Part shown: in pieces, positions 17,228 to 26,436 of the stretch
Position numbering within the stretch: position 1 is the stretch's first letter
How the letters are laid out: each line of letters begins with the position of its first letter
NCBI GenBank assembly: GCA_004020315.1
Contig: SAQG01000018.1
Coordinates: 1 to 64,000, forward strand
Reading direction: 5' to 3'
Source: Mesorhizobium sp.
Lineage (GTDB): Bacteria; Pseudomonadota; Alphaproteobacteria; Rhizobiales; Rhizobiaceae
Length of the DNA: 64,000 nucleotides
The notes under the pieces: generated by a model
What the model was told of the DNA's origin: nothing
Databases searched by the model: none
What the model saw: only the letters and a program-made list of their open reading frames with translations
Position numbers and translations under genes: made by a program

Positions 17228-17250
17228 GGCGGCACCTCGAGGGCGCCGCC
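17228..17250 (-). terminator. Terminator after helix-hairpin-helix gene
   Basis: A GGCGGC..GCCGCC stem with a TCGA loop is followed on the minus strand by a T-rich run (TTTGCTTTTT). It lies 33 bases past the stop of the upstream minus-strand gene and before pabB. Confidence 0.6.
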
Positions 17251-17282
17251 AGTCTGTTATGCGCTCGATGCCGGCAGGCAAT

Positions 17283-18089
17283 TCAGGTGTTGCCCGCAGT
17301 CCCCGCACTCGGGAAGCGGCGCGCGAATTCCTCCTCATCGCCGGCGGCAAGCAGTTTCGCCTGTTCGATCCAGCGCTCACGCTCGATGCGGCCGTCGAAG
17401 TTCAACGTCTCCTCGATCCGCTTGACGTCGGCGGCCGTCCAGGCGGCGATTTGCGCATAGGTTGTGACTCCGAGCCCGTTGAGCAGTCGCTCGTTTGCCG
17501 GGCCGATGCCGATCAGGCGGCGCAGATTGCTGGCTTTGCCAGCCGCCGCCTTTGTTGTCGCGGCCTTCTTTGCCGCTGGCGCAGCGCTCTTTGGTGCAGC
17601 ACCCGTCTTCGATGCGGGAGGTTTTGGCGCACTTGCCGTCGAAGCGCTCGCTTTCGACGCACTGGCCTTCGGTGCGGCTGCCGCCTTCGCGGCCGCCGGT
17701 TTCTTGGACGTGGTCTTAGCTGGCCCCGTCTTTGCTGACGCGGTCTTTGCTGATGTGGTCTTGGCCGGCGTGGGCTTGGCCGGCGTGGACTTGGCCGGCG
17801 CGGATGTCGCCATCAATGCCGGGGGTGCCGGGATTGCTGCCTTTGTCGCGCCGGTCTTGGTGCCTTGTGCCTCGCCCAACTGGCGCTCCAGGTCGGAGCG
17901 GGCGCCGCGGCATGCTTCCAGCTCACCGGTCAGGCGGTCGGCGTCGGCGCGCAGCCTGTCGCGCTCGCTGCGCGTGCGGTCCATGTCACCGCGCAGGCTG
18001 TCGAGCTCGCCACGCAGGCGTCCCCAGATGAACCAGCCAACCAACACACCTACCAGGAACGCCAGGAGCATGTAGAAAAAAGTGCCCAT
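17283..18089 (-). CDS. Membrane-anchored protein with coiled coil, Ala/Lys-rich linker and HhH domain
   Basis: 268 residues. It has an N-terminal membrane helix (MGTFFYMLLAFLVGVLVGWFI), a coiled coil of about 55 residues (LRGELDSLRGDMDRTRSERD onwards), then about 110 residues of Ala/Lys/Thr/Ser/Pro repeats (PAKTTSAKT type) resembling histone H1 tails. The C-terminal helix-hairpin-helix domain reads LRRLIGIGPANERLLNGLGV then TTYAQIAAWT and resembles a DUF4332/NuoE-fused HhH. The basic tail and HhH suggest contact with DNA or RNA near the membrane, which is inference. A GGAGAGAG site supports the ATG at 18089 over a start at 18152. Confidence 0.75.
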   Translation of the reverse strand: MGTFFYMLLAFLVGVLVGWFIWGRLRGELDSLRGDMDRTRSERDRLRADADRLTGELEACRGARSDLERQLGEAQGTKTGATKAAIPAPPALMATSAPAKSTPAKPTPAKTTSAKTASAKTGPAKTTSKKPAAAKAAAAPKASASKASASTASAPKPPASKTGAAPKSAAPAAKKAATTKAAAGKASNLRRLIGIGPANERLLNGLGVTTYAQIAAWTAADVKRIEETLNFDGRIERERWIEQAKLLAAGDEEEFARRFPSAGTAGNT

Positions 18090-18462
18090 TGTCTCTCTCC
18101 AGTCCGATCCATCTGCCGTGGCCTGGAGTGGTGACCTTGGCACAAGGACCATTCAATGGTGGCTCCGCTGTTCGCGGAACAGCCGGCTTAAATCGAGCTG
18201 TCGGCGATCGGCTTTTCCTGCCATGGCCAACGGCCGCTGTCGCATTCGTCGAAGCGCCGTGAGCGGCCGAAATTCTTCCTGGCCTGAACTCCGCGCCCGA
18301 CTGAGCTTGAGGCGGGACGCTATCATACAGCTTCCGGAAAGCTAACGGAAAAATTCCACAGAGAGTTATTTAAGAACAAATATTTAGGACAAGAATAGAG
18401 CGGCCTCAAATATGCATTGCGGCTAAACTGTTCTGTCGACCCGGGATGTTCAGCGCTGTGCG
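18090..18462. other. Intergenic stretch, nothing recognised
   Basis: 373 bases between two minus-strand genes. It must hold the promoter of the helix-hairpin-helix gene near its left end and the 3' end of pepF at its right. An AT-richer tract lies at 18350-18420. No RNA gene, repeat or clear terminator was identified. Confidence 0.5.
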
Positions 18463-20301
18463 TCAATTGTCCAAAGCTTCGAGCTCGTCGATCAGCCCGC
18501 CGATCACGCCAAGTCCGATCTGCCAGAAGGCAGGATCGGTGGCATCAAGACCGAAGGGTGCCAGAAGCTCGGAATGATGCTTGGTGCCGCCGGCGCGCAG
18601 CATGGCAAAATATTTCTCCTGAAAGCCACGCTCCGCATTCTGATAGACCGCATAGAGCGAATTCACCAGGCAGTCGCCGAACGCGTAGGCGTAGACGTAA
18701 AAAGGCGAATGGATGAAGTGTGAAATATAGGTCCAGAAGACCTCGTAACCGTCGCGCAGCCTGATCGCCGGCCCGAGGCTTTCCGCCTGCACTTCCAGCC
18801 AGAACTGGCCGAGCCGGTCGGATGTCAGTTCGCCATTCTTGCGCTCGGCATGCACCTTGCGCTCGAACTCGTAGAAGGCGATCTGGCGCACGACCGTGTT
18901 GATCATGTCCTCGACCTTCTGGGCGAGCATGGCTTTGCGCTCGCGCTTGTCCGTGGTCTGTTCCAGCAGCGAACGGAAGGTCAGCATCTCGCCGAAGACG
19001 GATGCCGTCTCGGCCAGCGTCAGCGGCGTCGAGGCCATCAGCGCGCCCTGGCCTGCGGCCAGCACCTGATGCACGCCATGGCCAAGCTCATGCGCCAGCG
19101 TCATCACGTCGCGGGGCTTGCCCATGTAGTTGAGCAGCACATAGGGATGCGCCGACGGCACGGTCGGATGCGCGAAAGCGCCCGGCGACTTGCCGGGCCT
19201 GACCGGCGCGTCGATCCAGTTGCGGTCGAAGAAAACCCGGGCGATCTCCGCCATGTCAGGTGAAAAGCGCTGATAGGCGGAAAGCACCGTGTCCTTGGCC
19301 TCGTCCCAACCGATGATTGCTTGCGGGGTCTCTGGCAATGGCGCGTTGCGGTCCCAGTGGTTCATCACGTCCATGCCGAGCCAGCGCGCCTTCATCGCGT
19401 AGTAGCGGTGCGACAGGCGCGGATAGGCGTCGCGAACGGCTGAGGCCAGCGCATCCACCACGCTGCGCTCGACGCGGTTGGCGAGATGACGCGAATCGGC
19501 GATGTCCTCAAAGCCGCGCCAGCGGTCGGAAATCTCCTTGTCCTTGGCCAGCGTATTGGTGATCAGCGTGAACGTGCGCAGATTCTTGCGGAAGGTTGCG
19601 GCCAGCGCTTCAGAGGCGCGGCGGCGCACCTCGCCATCGGCGTGCTGGAGACGGTTCAGCGCCGGCTCCAGGGTCAGCTCCTCGCCATCAATGTCGAAGC
19701 GCAGATCGGTCATCGTCTCGTCGAACAGGCGGTTCCAGGCGCCGCGTCCGGTAATCGACTTCTCGTGGAATAGCTGCTCGACCCGGTCTTCGAGCTGATA
19801 GGGTTTGTCCTTGCGCAGATCGAGCACCCACGGCCGGTAATGAGCGAAGGCGGGATCGGCAGCGAGCGCGGTTTCGATCGCGGCATCGTCGATGAGATTC
19901 AGTTCGAGCGCGAAAAACAGAAGATGCGCGCTGGCGTCGGTCATCTTCTCCTGAATGTCGCCATAGAGCTTGGCGCGCTGCGGATCCGCGGTGTTGCCGG
20001 CATAGATCAGTCCGGCATAGGAGACGATCCGGCCGATCAGTTCCTCCAGCGCCTCATAGGCGGCAAGCGCCTCGCCCAGCCTGCCGCTGTCGGCACGCTC
20101 GGCCTCGGCGGCGAGCGTGCCTTTCCAGCGGCTCTCGAAGCTGATGGCATCGGCGATCGCCTTGGCGATGTCGCGCTTCAGCTCTGGGGCGTCCATGCCC
20201 GAATAGAGATCGGCGAGATCCCATTCCGGCAGATCACCAAGCTCCGCCGCGCCCTGACCGGACGCCGCCGCCGTAAGCTGCCGACCAAGAACCATGCGCA
20301 T
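18463..20301 (-). CDS. pepF: Oligoendopeptidase F-type M3 metallopeptidase
   Basis: 612 residues with the M3 zinc signature HELGHGVHQVLA (two His ligands and the catalytic Glu) around residue 400 and the third ligand region LTLAETASVFGEML about 25 residues later. The N-terminal half is the helical oligopeptidase F domain (DLADLYSGMDAPELKRDIAK onwards); the C-terminal part has YVYAYAFGDCLVNSLY. It cleaves short peptides in the cytoplasm. Length fits the PepF/M3B group. The start at 20301 has a GGAAAG about 8 bases upstream, with a second ATG two codons on. Confidence 0.93.
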   Translation of the reverse strand: MRMVLGRQLTAAASGQGAAELGDLPEWDLADLYSGMDAPELKRDIAKAIADAISFESRWKGTLAAEAERADSGRLGEALAAYEALEELIGRIVSYAGLIYAGNTADPQRAKLYGDIQEKMTDASAHLLFFALELNLIDDAAIETALAADPAFAHYRPWVLDLRKDKPYQLEDRVEQLFHEKSITGRGAWNRLFDETMTDLRFDIDGEELTLEPALNRLQHADGEVRRRASEALAATFRKNLRTFTLITNTLAKDKEISDRWRGFEDIADSRHLANRVERSVVDALASAVRDAYPRLSHRYYAMKARWLGMDVMNHWDRNAPLPETPQAIIGWDEAKDTVLSAYQRFSPDMAEIARVFFDRNWIDAPVRPGKSPGAFAHPTVPSAHPYVLLNYMGKPRDVMTLAHELGHGVHQVLAAGQGALMASTPLTLAETASVFGEMLTFRSLLEQTTDKRERKAMLAQKVEDMINTVVRQIAFYEFERKVHAERKNGELTSDRLGQFWLEVQAESLGPAIRLRDGYEVFWTYISHFIHSPFYVYAYAFGDCLVNSLYAVYQNAERGFQEKYFAMLRAGGTKHHSELLAPFGLDATDPAFWQIGLGVIGGLIDELEALDN

Positions 20302-20494
20302 TGCCGATACTTTCCAGATTGCAAGACCTGAGCGGTCAGACCCAAAGATTCAAAGGGGATGAGAAAGCCGGTCAAATCCTAAGGAATTCGTTCACCGGGT
20401 TTTTTGAAACCTTATTTAGAACCCTGTGCCAAGATGATCCATAGGGTGGATTCCCCTTGGGTGGGCATATTGGGCGAGCATCGTTGAACCAGTC

Positions 20495-22030
20495 ATGACA
20501 GGTTCCATACTCATAGTCGATGACGATCCCGTGCAGCGCAGGCTGCTCGAGGCGGCGGTGACGAAATTCGGCCACAGCGCGATCGTCACGGATGGCGGCG
20601 AAGCCGGTCTCGACGTGCTCGACGGGCCCAATGCGCGCGACGTATCGGTGGTCATTCTCGACCTCGTCATGCCGGGGCTCGACGGCATCGGCGTGCTGAA
20701 GGCGATGCGTGAGCGCGGCATCCAAGTTCCGGTCATCGTACAAACGGCCCAGGGTGGCATCGAGACCGTCGTTTCGGCCATGCGTCACGGTGCTTTCGAT
20801 TTCGTCGTCAAGCCGGCATCTCCCGACAGGCTGCAGACATCGATCGGCAATGCGCTCAAAGTCGAGGCGGTCGAGGGTGAAGTGAAGCGCACGTCGCGGC
20901 GGCGCGGCGGCCATCTCACCTTCAAGGACATGATCACGCACAGCCCGGCGATGGACCGGGTGATCCGTCTCGGCCAGAAGGCGGCCGCGTCCAACATCCC
21001 GATCCTTATCGAGGGCGAATCCGGTGTCGGCAAGGAGCTGGTGGCGCGCGCCATCCAGGGCAGCGGCGACCGCCGTTCAAAACCGTTCGTTACCGTCAAT
21101 TGCGGCGCCATCCCCGACAATCTGGTCGAATCGATCCTGTTCGGCCACGAGAAGGGCTCGTTCACCGGCGCCACCGAAAAACACACCGGCAAGTTCGTCG
21201 AGGCGCATTCGGGCACGCTCTTCCTCGACGAGATCGGCGACCTGCCGCTCGACGTGCAGGTCAAGCTGCTGCGCGCCGTCCAAGACGGTGAGGTCGATCC
21301 GGTCGGCGGGCGTTCGACCGTCAGGGTCGACATCAGGCTGATCTCGGCGACACATCGCAATCTTCTGCAGCAGGTCAAGGACGGCAAGTTCCGCGAGGAT
21401 CTATTCTACCGGCTGAACGTCTATCCGATCTTCGTGCCACCGCTGCGCGACCGTCGCGACGACATTCCGTATTTGGTCGAGCACTTTCTGGAGAAGGTTG
21501 AGCCCACCGGTCCACGTCACCGCCTGCACGGCATTTCGGCAGCGGCGCTCGCCATGCTGCAGGCCTATGACTGGCCGGGAAACATCCGGCAGCTGGAAAA
21601 CGCCGTCTTCAGGGCCTCGGTGCTTTGTGAAGGCGATGTGCTGACCGAAGAGGAGTTTCCGCAGATCCGGGCGCAGGTCGAGGGCACCGTCAACCTCGAT
21701 GCGCATGGCACGTTGCCCGCGTTGCCTTTGGTCATCGAGCCGCTTGGCGAGGACGCGCCCGCCAATAACGGCATCGCTGCAACCGAGCTCGATCCGCCAG
21801 CCAGGCCGCAGCCCCGCTTCGGCACGCTGCGGGCGCTGGACGAACGCGGCAATGTGCGGGCGCTGGCCGATGTCGAACTTGAAATGATCAAGCTCGCCAT
21901 CGACCATTATAACGGCCAGATGAGCGAAGTTGCCCGCCGCCTCGGCATAGGCCGCTCCACGCTCTACAGGAAGCTCAAGGAATACGGCATCGATCCGGAA
22001 ACAGGCCGTATCGAGCGGCTTGCGTCCTGA
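20495..22030 (+). CDS. Sigma-54-dependent response regulator (NtrC type)
   Basis: 511 residues. The receiver domain (1-120) has acidic DDD near residue 10, phospho-acceptor Asp in VVILDLVMPG, and Lys in FVVKPASP. The AAA+ domain (about 145-370) has Walker A GESGVGKE, a sigma-54 contact loop GSFTGA (canonical GAFTGA with Ala to Ser), Walker B GTLFLDEIGDLPL and the R-finger region RLNVYPIFVPPLRDR. The C-terminal Fis-type HTH (about 470-510) contains MSEVARRLGIGRSTLYRKLK. It would activate RpoN promoters upon phosphorylation by an unidentified kinase. No kinase gene is adjacent, so its signal is unknown. Confidence 0.93.
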   Translation: MTGSILIVDDDPVQRRLLEAAVTKFGHSAIVTDGGEAGLDVLDGPNARDVSVVILDLVMPGLDGIGVLKAMRERGIQVPVIVQTAQGGIETVVSAMRHGAFDFVVKPASPDRLQTSIGNALKVEAVEGEVKRTSRRRGGHLTFKDMITHSPAMDRVIRLGQKAAASNIPILIEGESGVGKELVARAIQGSGDRRSKPFVTVNCGAIPDNLVESILFGHEKGSFTGATEKHTGKFVEAHSGTLFLDEIGDLPLDVQVKLLRAVQDGEVDPVGGRSTVRVDIRLISATHRNLLQQVKDGKFREDLFYRLNVYPIFVPPLRDRRDDIPYLVEHFLEKVEPTGPRHRLHGISAAALAMLQAYDWPGNIRQLENAVFRASVLCEGDVLTEEEFPQIRAQVEGTVNLDAHGTLPALPLVIEPLGEDAPANNGIAATELDPPARPQPRFGTLRALDERGNVRALADVELEMIKLAIDHYNGQMSEVARRLGIGRSTLYRKLKEYGIDPETGRIERLAS

Positions 22031-22408
22031 CAAGGCAAGTCCGGACCAGCTTGCCAGCCTGGCATCAGAACAGTTGACAGTCATCGATCGGGCGTGACGC
22101 GCGTCGGGCGACGCGCTTGCCTGCAGTGTTCACGCATTGAGGCGGCTGGTAACAGATCGTGTTCAGGCAAAGGCCGAAACATGATCTAAACCAGCAGTTT
22201 ACCAAGAAACCCTGCGCAATATTTTTGACGGGATATCGCCACGGTGTTACCGCATTTCGGCTTCAATAAGCGATGATTAACCATTAGGATCGATATTCGG
22301 ATGTGAACACCACCGCGTCCGTTGGTCAAATCCGGGGACAAACGGCAGCCTGCAAGGCCTTTTGATTTGAACATAGTCGAACGACACACAAACGGGCGGC
22401 ACTATCAC
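22031..22408. other. Intergenic stretch with hairpin and promoter region
   Basis: 378 bases. A GCGCGTC/GACGCGC hairpin at 22099-22116 is a weak terminator candidate for the response regulator gene. The AT-rich part (22185-22300, including ATTTTTGACGGG) probably holds the promoter of the next gene. No RNA family was recognised. Confidence 0.4.
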
Positions 22409-24301
22409 ATGAGCGTCTGGCCGAGATGGCTGGCAGCGGTGATTCTCGCCTTTGGCTTCCTTACAGCGGCTGCGACCGGCGCCAGCGCCCAGACGCGTTC
22501 GCTGAAACTCTATAACCTCCACACCAAAGAGAAGGCGGAGATCGTCTTCAAGCGCGGCGGCCGCTACGATCAGGCGGGTCTGAAAAAAATCAACATCATC
22601 CTGCGCGACTGGCGCCGCAACGAGCCGACCAAGATGGATCCGCGCCTGCTGGACCTGGTCTGGGAGGCATACCGGCAGAGCGGCGCCACCGAATATATCC
22701 AGGTCGTATGTGGTTATCGCTCGTCATCCACGAACTCGATGCTGCGCAGCCGCAGCAGGGGCGTCGCCAAGAAAAGCCAGCATATGCTCGGCAAGGCGAT
22801 GGACTTCTACATTCCCGGTGTGCCGCTGAAGAAACTGCGCGACATCGGTCTGCGGATGCAGGGCGGCGGCGTCGGCTATTATCCGAGGTCCGGCTCGCCC
22901 TTTGTCCACATGGATGTCGGCAATGTGCGCCACTGGCCCGGCATCAGCCGCCAGGAACTGGCGCGCGTGTTCCCCAATGGCAAGACGCTGCATGTGCCGA
23001 GCGACGGCAAGCCGCTGCCCGGCTATTCACAGGCGCTCGCCTCCTACAAGGCGCGCAAGGGCGCCGGCGCTCCGGCCATCGAAATGGCCAGCGCAGGTGG
23101 CGGTTTCAAAAAGTCCGGCGGTCTGCTGGCGGCTTTCTTCGGTGGCGGTGAAGACGAGGCCGATGACAGAGCCGATGTGGCAGCCGCGCCAACGCCGAAG
23201 TCAAAGAGCGTGAAGCTGGCGACCGCGAAGCCGGCGCCGGCTGCCAAGAACAGCAAGCTTCCCGGCATTGCCATCGTGTCGCCTGAGGATGCGAAGCGCG
23301 CCGAGATTCCGCAAATCGCCGATGCGCCTGCTCCGGAAGACACGCCGGAAACGATCATCGCGGCGCTGCCGGCGCGCAGCGTGCCGCTGCCTGATTTCGC
23401 CCCGCGTCCGAAAACCGATGTCGCTCAGCCGCCCGAAAACGTTCCATTCGGCGTGGCGGATGCCACCGCCACCACCGAACAGTCGGTGGCGACTGCGCAA
23501 GCGCCGGCAAGCGCTCCCTTCGGCATGGCCGAAGCATCCGCTGTCGCCGATCCGGTGCAGGTTGCGGCCAGCAACATTCCGATGCCGACCTGGCGTCCCG
23601 ATCACTCGCTGCCAGCTGCCCTTGCGACGGCCGACCTTGCGCCGCAGGACAAGGAAGTGCTTTTGGCGCTGGCGGATACGGCCGGGCACGGCAAGGCCGC
23701 TACCGATGCGTTCACGGTGCTGCCGTCGGCTCGGCCCGACCTGGCCCAGCCTGATTTGGCGCGGCCCGACTTGGCCCAGCCCGACCAGGTCCAGTCCGAC
23801 CCGGTCCACTCTGACGCGGTCGAGTCTGACGCGGTCAAGGCGGTCCTCGAGCGGGTCAGCGCAACCGACGAATACCAGGTCGCTTCGCTCTCCCAGCCGA
23901 GCTCGGTCCTCAGTGAGCCGGCGAAGGCCAACACGGCATCGCCGCGCGAAGCTGTCTTTGCCCGCCCGGCCGGCTCCGATCCGGCCGCGGCGATCGGCAC
24001 GGGTGTAAAGACCACCCGCAAGGCAGCCAGGGCAACCGCCCGTGACCTGAAGCCTGATCCCAAGTCCGTGGTGGTCGCCGCCGAGCCGAAGGCGGCGCGC
24101 TGGGCGTTGAACAGCGGTGAGAATGTCGCCACCGTCTCCAGCGCAACGACGGCGCCGCGCTATGCCTATAATATCGTGCATACGCCGCCGACCGAGGTCT
24201 ACACCGTAGGCTTCCAGCCGAACGATCAGCTGGCCGACGCCAACCGGTTCACCGGCAATGCCGTCAAGTTCCTGTCGGTAGCCCGCTTCAAGACCGAGTA
24301 G
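22409..24301 (+). CDS. DUF882/peptidase M15-like murein hydrolase with long disordered tail
   Basis: About 630 residues. Signal segment (MSVWPRWLAAVILAFGFLTA..ASA), then a DUF882/M15_2 domain (about 35-210) of the E. coli MepK (YcbK) type. Metal ligands are visible in QHMLGKAMDFYIPG (His and Asp) and SPFVHMDVGNVRHW (His). Such enzymes cut peptidoglycan cross-links. The remaining 400 residues are low complexity, Ala/Pro/Asp-rich and probably disordered. They include seven tandem pentapeptides near residue 443 and end in a short ordered-looking segment. The frame opens with a TTG at 22322, but the ATG at 22409 begins the signal peptide; its ribosome binding site is weak. Confidence 0.82.
   Translation: MSVWPRWLAAVILAFGFLTAAATGASAQTRSLKLYNLHTKEKAEIVFKRGGRYDQAGLKKINIILRDWRRNEPTKMDPRLLDLVWEAYRQSGATEYIQVVCGYRSSSTNSMLRSRSRGVAKKSQHMLGKAMDFYIPGVPLKKLRDIGLRMQGGGVGYYPRSGSPFVHMDVGNVRHWPGISRQELARVFPNGKTLHVPSDGKPLPGYSQALASYKARKGAGAPAIEMASAGGGFKKSGGLLAAFFGGGEDEADDRADVAAAPTPKSKSVKLATAKPAPAAKNSKLPGIAIVSPEDAKRAEIPQIADAPAPEDTPETIIAALPARSVPLPDFAPRPKTDVAQPPENVPFGVADATATTEQSVATAQAPASAPFGMAEASAVADPVQVAASNIPMPTWRPDHSLPAALATADLAPQDKEVLLALADTAGHGKAATDAFTVLPSARPDLAQPDLARPDLAQPDQVQSDPVHSDAVESDAVKAVLERVSATDEYQVASLSQPSSVLSEPAKANTASPREAVFARPAGSDPAAAIGTGVKTTRKAARATARDLKPDPKSVVVAAEPKAARWALNSGENVATVSSATTAPRYAYNIVHTPPTEVYTVGFQPNDQLADANRFTGNAVKFLSVARFKTE
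23735..23839 (+). repeat. Tandem 15-base repeat coding seven pentapeptides
   Basis: Seven in-frame units inside the murein hydrolase gene code PDLAQ, PDLAR, PDLAQ, PDQVQ, SDPVH, SDAVE and SDAVK. The first four are nearly identical; later ones have drifted. This looks like slippage-driven expansion in a disordered tail. Confidence 0.85.
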
Positions 24302-24318
24302 CGGATCGACCAAGCAAT

Positions 24319-24352
24319 AAAAAGCCGCGCCGGGTAACCCGCGCGGCTTTTT
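24319..24352. terminator. Strong bidirectional terminator
   Basis: The 12-base stem AAAAAGCCGCGC/GCGCGGCTTTTT encloses a loop that can itself pair (GGGT/ACCC). It lies 18 bases after the murein hydrolase stop and downstream of the convergent eda, so it may serve both. Confidence 0.9.
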
Positions 24353-24390
24353 GCTGTTCGCAGACAAAAGCCGCCGCCGCGATGCACCTG

Positions 24391-24428
24391 GTCCACTTGG
24401 AGTGAGAGTGTCCACTTGGGGTGAGAGT
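24391..24428. repeat. Two tandem copies of a 19-base unit
   Basis: GTCCACTTGGAGTGAGAGT is followed immediately by a copy with a single A-to-G change. It lies between the terminator and the end of eda. No coding role or known element was recognised; it could be the trace of a mobile-element end. Confidence 0.7.
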
Positions 24429-24433
24429 TGTCT

Positions 24434-25072
24434 CTACCGCCCGAGCTTGCTCGCGGCGCGCGCCAACGCCTCGATTTCGTCCCAGCTGCCGGCCTTGACC
24501 AAATCGTCCGGCGCCACCCAGGAGCCGCCGACGCAGATGACGTTGGGCAAGCTCAGATAGTCGGCGGCGTTCTTGCCAGTGATGCCGCCGGTCGGGCAGA
24601 ATTGCACATCGGCGAGCGGCGACGCGAATGCCTTGAGCGAGGCGATGCCGCCCGATTGCTCTGCCGGGAAGAATTTCAGGAAACGCAAGCCTGCCTCGCG
24701 GGCGGCCATGATCTCACCCGGCGTGATGGCGCCGGGCAGCAACGGAACGTCGCTTTCCTTCGCCGCCGCCAGAAGCTCGCGGGTGATGCCGGGGCTGACG
24801 ATGAACTTGGAGCCGGCTGCTGCGGCCTCGCCGAACTGGCGGGCGTCCAGAATGGTGCCCGCGCCGACGATAGCGTCCTCGACCTCGCTTGCCACAAGCC
24901 GGATCGCCTCCAGTGCGTCGGCGGTCCGCAGCGTGATCTCGATCGCCGGCAGGCCGCCGCGCGCCAGCGCGCGCGCCAGCGGCACTGCATCGGCGACATT
25001 GGCGATCTTCAGCACCGGGATAACCGGTTGGCCGTTGAGGAGCGACAGGAGCTTTTCGGTCTTGCTGGGCAT
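24434..25072 (-). CDS. eda: KDPG/KHG aldolase
   Basis: 212 residues starting MPSKTEKLLSLL. Family motifs are VIPVLKI, GGLPAIEITLRT (catalytic Glu), GAGTILD, KFIVSPG, LPGAITPGEIMAA, the Schiff-base lysine in FLKFFPAEQSGG, and FCPTGGI. The enzyme splits 2-keto-3-deoxy-6-phosphogluconate to pyruvate and glyceraldehyde-3-phosphate, the last step of the Entner-Doudoroff pathway. No edd lies in the window. The ATG at 25072 has GGAGAG upstream; an in-frame extension to 25216 reads as non-family sequence and is rejected. Confidence 0.95.
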   Translation of the reverse strand: MPSKTEKLLSLLNGQPVIPVLKIANVADAVPLARALARGGLPAIEITLRTADALEAIRLVASEVEDAIVGAGTILDARQFGEAAAAGSKFIVSPGITRELLAAAKESDVPLLPGAITPGEIMAAREAGLRFLKFFPAEQSGGIASLKAFASPLADVQFCPTGGITGKNAADYLSLPNVICVGGSWVAPDDLVKAGSWDEIEALARAASKLGR

Positions 25073-25262
25073 TTGTCGTCTCTCCGGTATTGATCCGTTC
25101 AACCGGTTAGCAGAAGGCCGTTTTTCTGTCCACGAAACGAAGCGTGTCGCGATGTCACGCGCTGCCGGCAATTCCGTCAGCCCAGCCGTCAAAGCAACAA
25201 GGAGAGGCTGATCCACTCGTCAGCCTTGAATCGGCTTTCATGAGCGTTTAGTGGCTTCGGCG

Positions 25263-26186
25263 ATGACACTGCCCAATCAACCTTTGCGCGTTGCCGCGCT
25301 CTACAGGTTTGCCCGGCTCGACGCCTTCGAGGCGTTGCGCGCGCCGCTCGCCGCCTTCTGCTGCGGACGCGGTATCAAGGGCACGCTGCTTTTGGCGCAT
25401 GAGGGCATCAACGGCACGGTTGCCGGCAGCGAAGCTGATATCGCCGCGCTCATCGATCATCTCGAATCCATCGAGGGTCTCGCCGGTCTCGAGGTCAAGT
25501 ACAGCAGCGCCGTGCAGATGCCGTTCCACCGCATGAAGGTGCGGCTGAAGCGCGAGATCGTCACCATGGGCATCGGGGATCTCGATCCGGCGGCCAGCGC
25601 CGGCACCTATGTCGCACCGGCCGACTGGAACGCGCTGATCTCGGATGCGGACACGATCGTCATCGACACGCGCAACGCCTACGAGGTATCGATCGGCACT
25701 TTCAAGGGCGCGGTCGATCCCGCCACGACGAGCTTTCGCGAATTCCCGGCGTGGGTCGAGCAGCACCGGGCCGAGCTCGTCGGCCGGAAGGTGGCCATGT
25801 TCTGCACCGGCGGCATACGCTGCGAGAAGGCGACAGCCTATGTGAAGTCACTCGGCTTCGAGGATGTGTTCCATCTCAAGGGCGGTATCCTGAAATATCT
25901 CGAAGAGGTGCCTGCAGAGCAAAGCCTCTGGCAGGGCGAGTGCTTCGTCTTCGACGAACGCGTCTCGGTGTCGCACGGCCTGGTCGAGGGTGAGGCGGAA
26001 CTGTGCCGCGCCTGCCGGCATCCGCTGACCGGGCAGGACCTGCTGTCGTCGAAATACACCGCCGGCATCTCCTGCCCGCATTGCTACGATGCCCGCTCGG
26101 ACGAGGATCGCGCCCGTTACGCCGAGCGCCAGCGTCAGGTCGAGCTTGCAGAAGCGGAAGGCAGGGCTCCGCACATCGGACGTTAG
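25263..26186 (+). CDS. trhO: tRNA uridine(34) hydroxylase TrhO (rhodanese domain)
   Basis: About 307 residues. The N-terminal acylphosphatase-like domain (LRVAALYRFARLDAFEALRA, GTLLLAHEGINGTVAG) precedes a rhodanese domain (about 115-215) with active loop CTGGIRCEKA and the KGGILKYLEEV segment. The C-terminal region has CRACRHPL and GISCPHCYD cysteine pairs. The family hydroxylates uridine 34 of certain tRNAs. The ATG at 25263 is chosen; a GTG at 25251 is possible and neither has a strong ribosome binding site. Its TAG stop lies within a dispersed repeat. Confidence 0.92.
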   Translation: MTLPNQPLRVAALYRFARLDAFEALRAPLAAFCCGRGIKGTLLLAHEGINGTVAGSEADIAALIDHLESIEGLAGLEVKYSSAVQMPFHRMKVRLKREIVTMGIGDLDPAASAGTYVAPADWNALISDADTIVIDTRNAYEVSIGTFKGAVDPATTSFREFPAWVEQHRAELVGRKVAMFCTGGIRCEKATAYVKSLGFEDVFHLKGGILKYLEEVPAEQSLWQGECFVFDERVSVSHGLVEGEAELCRACRHPLTGQDLLSSKYTAGISCPHCYDARSDEDRARYAERQRQVELAEAEGRAPHIGR

Positions 26187-26285
26187 AGCGACGTGCGTCC
26201 GCTTGGACGCACAAAATACGCTCCAATACTTTGAATCTACAAATCGTGCTTTCCGAAAATCGATTCCGATTTTCGGGCCGATGCG
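26183..26285. repeat. Dispersed intergenic palindromic repeat, copy 2 (inverted)
   Basis: The reverse complement of this stretch matches 8824-8926 over nearly its full length, including GGAAAGCACGAT, TTGTGCGTCCAA and GTCGCTCTA. Its left end TAGAGCG supplies the stop codon of trhO. Confidence 0.85.
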
Positions 26286-26436
26286 TTAGGATAAGGCAGA
26301 TCCTGCCATCATCTCGTTCCCGCCATCATTGGCAAATCGCCCCTCCGTCATTGTAATGTCCATATGCGGGGCCTACCTCTTCAACGTCCGAAAACCTGCC
26401 CGTGCACGTTCGACCGGGCCAATTCTGGAGGCATTG

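Noticed and set aside
22250..22300. CtrA-like TTAACC motif before the DUF882 gene
   Set aside because: Only one half-site is present; the second TTAA at the required 7-base spacing is missing.
23201..24415. 404-codon reverse open frame
   Set aside because: Antisense to the repetitive tail of the DUF882 gene, with Arg-rich nonsense composition.
25140..25153. AAGCGTGTCGCGAT shared with the IS630 end at 250-265
   Set aside because: Only 14 bases match, with no further similarity to the insertion sequence, so it is too short to call a second element.
25073..25216. N-terminal extension of eda
   Set aside because: The upstream codons do not resemble the family and the ATG at 25072 has a good ribosome binding site.
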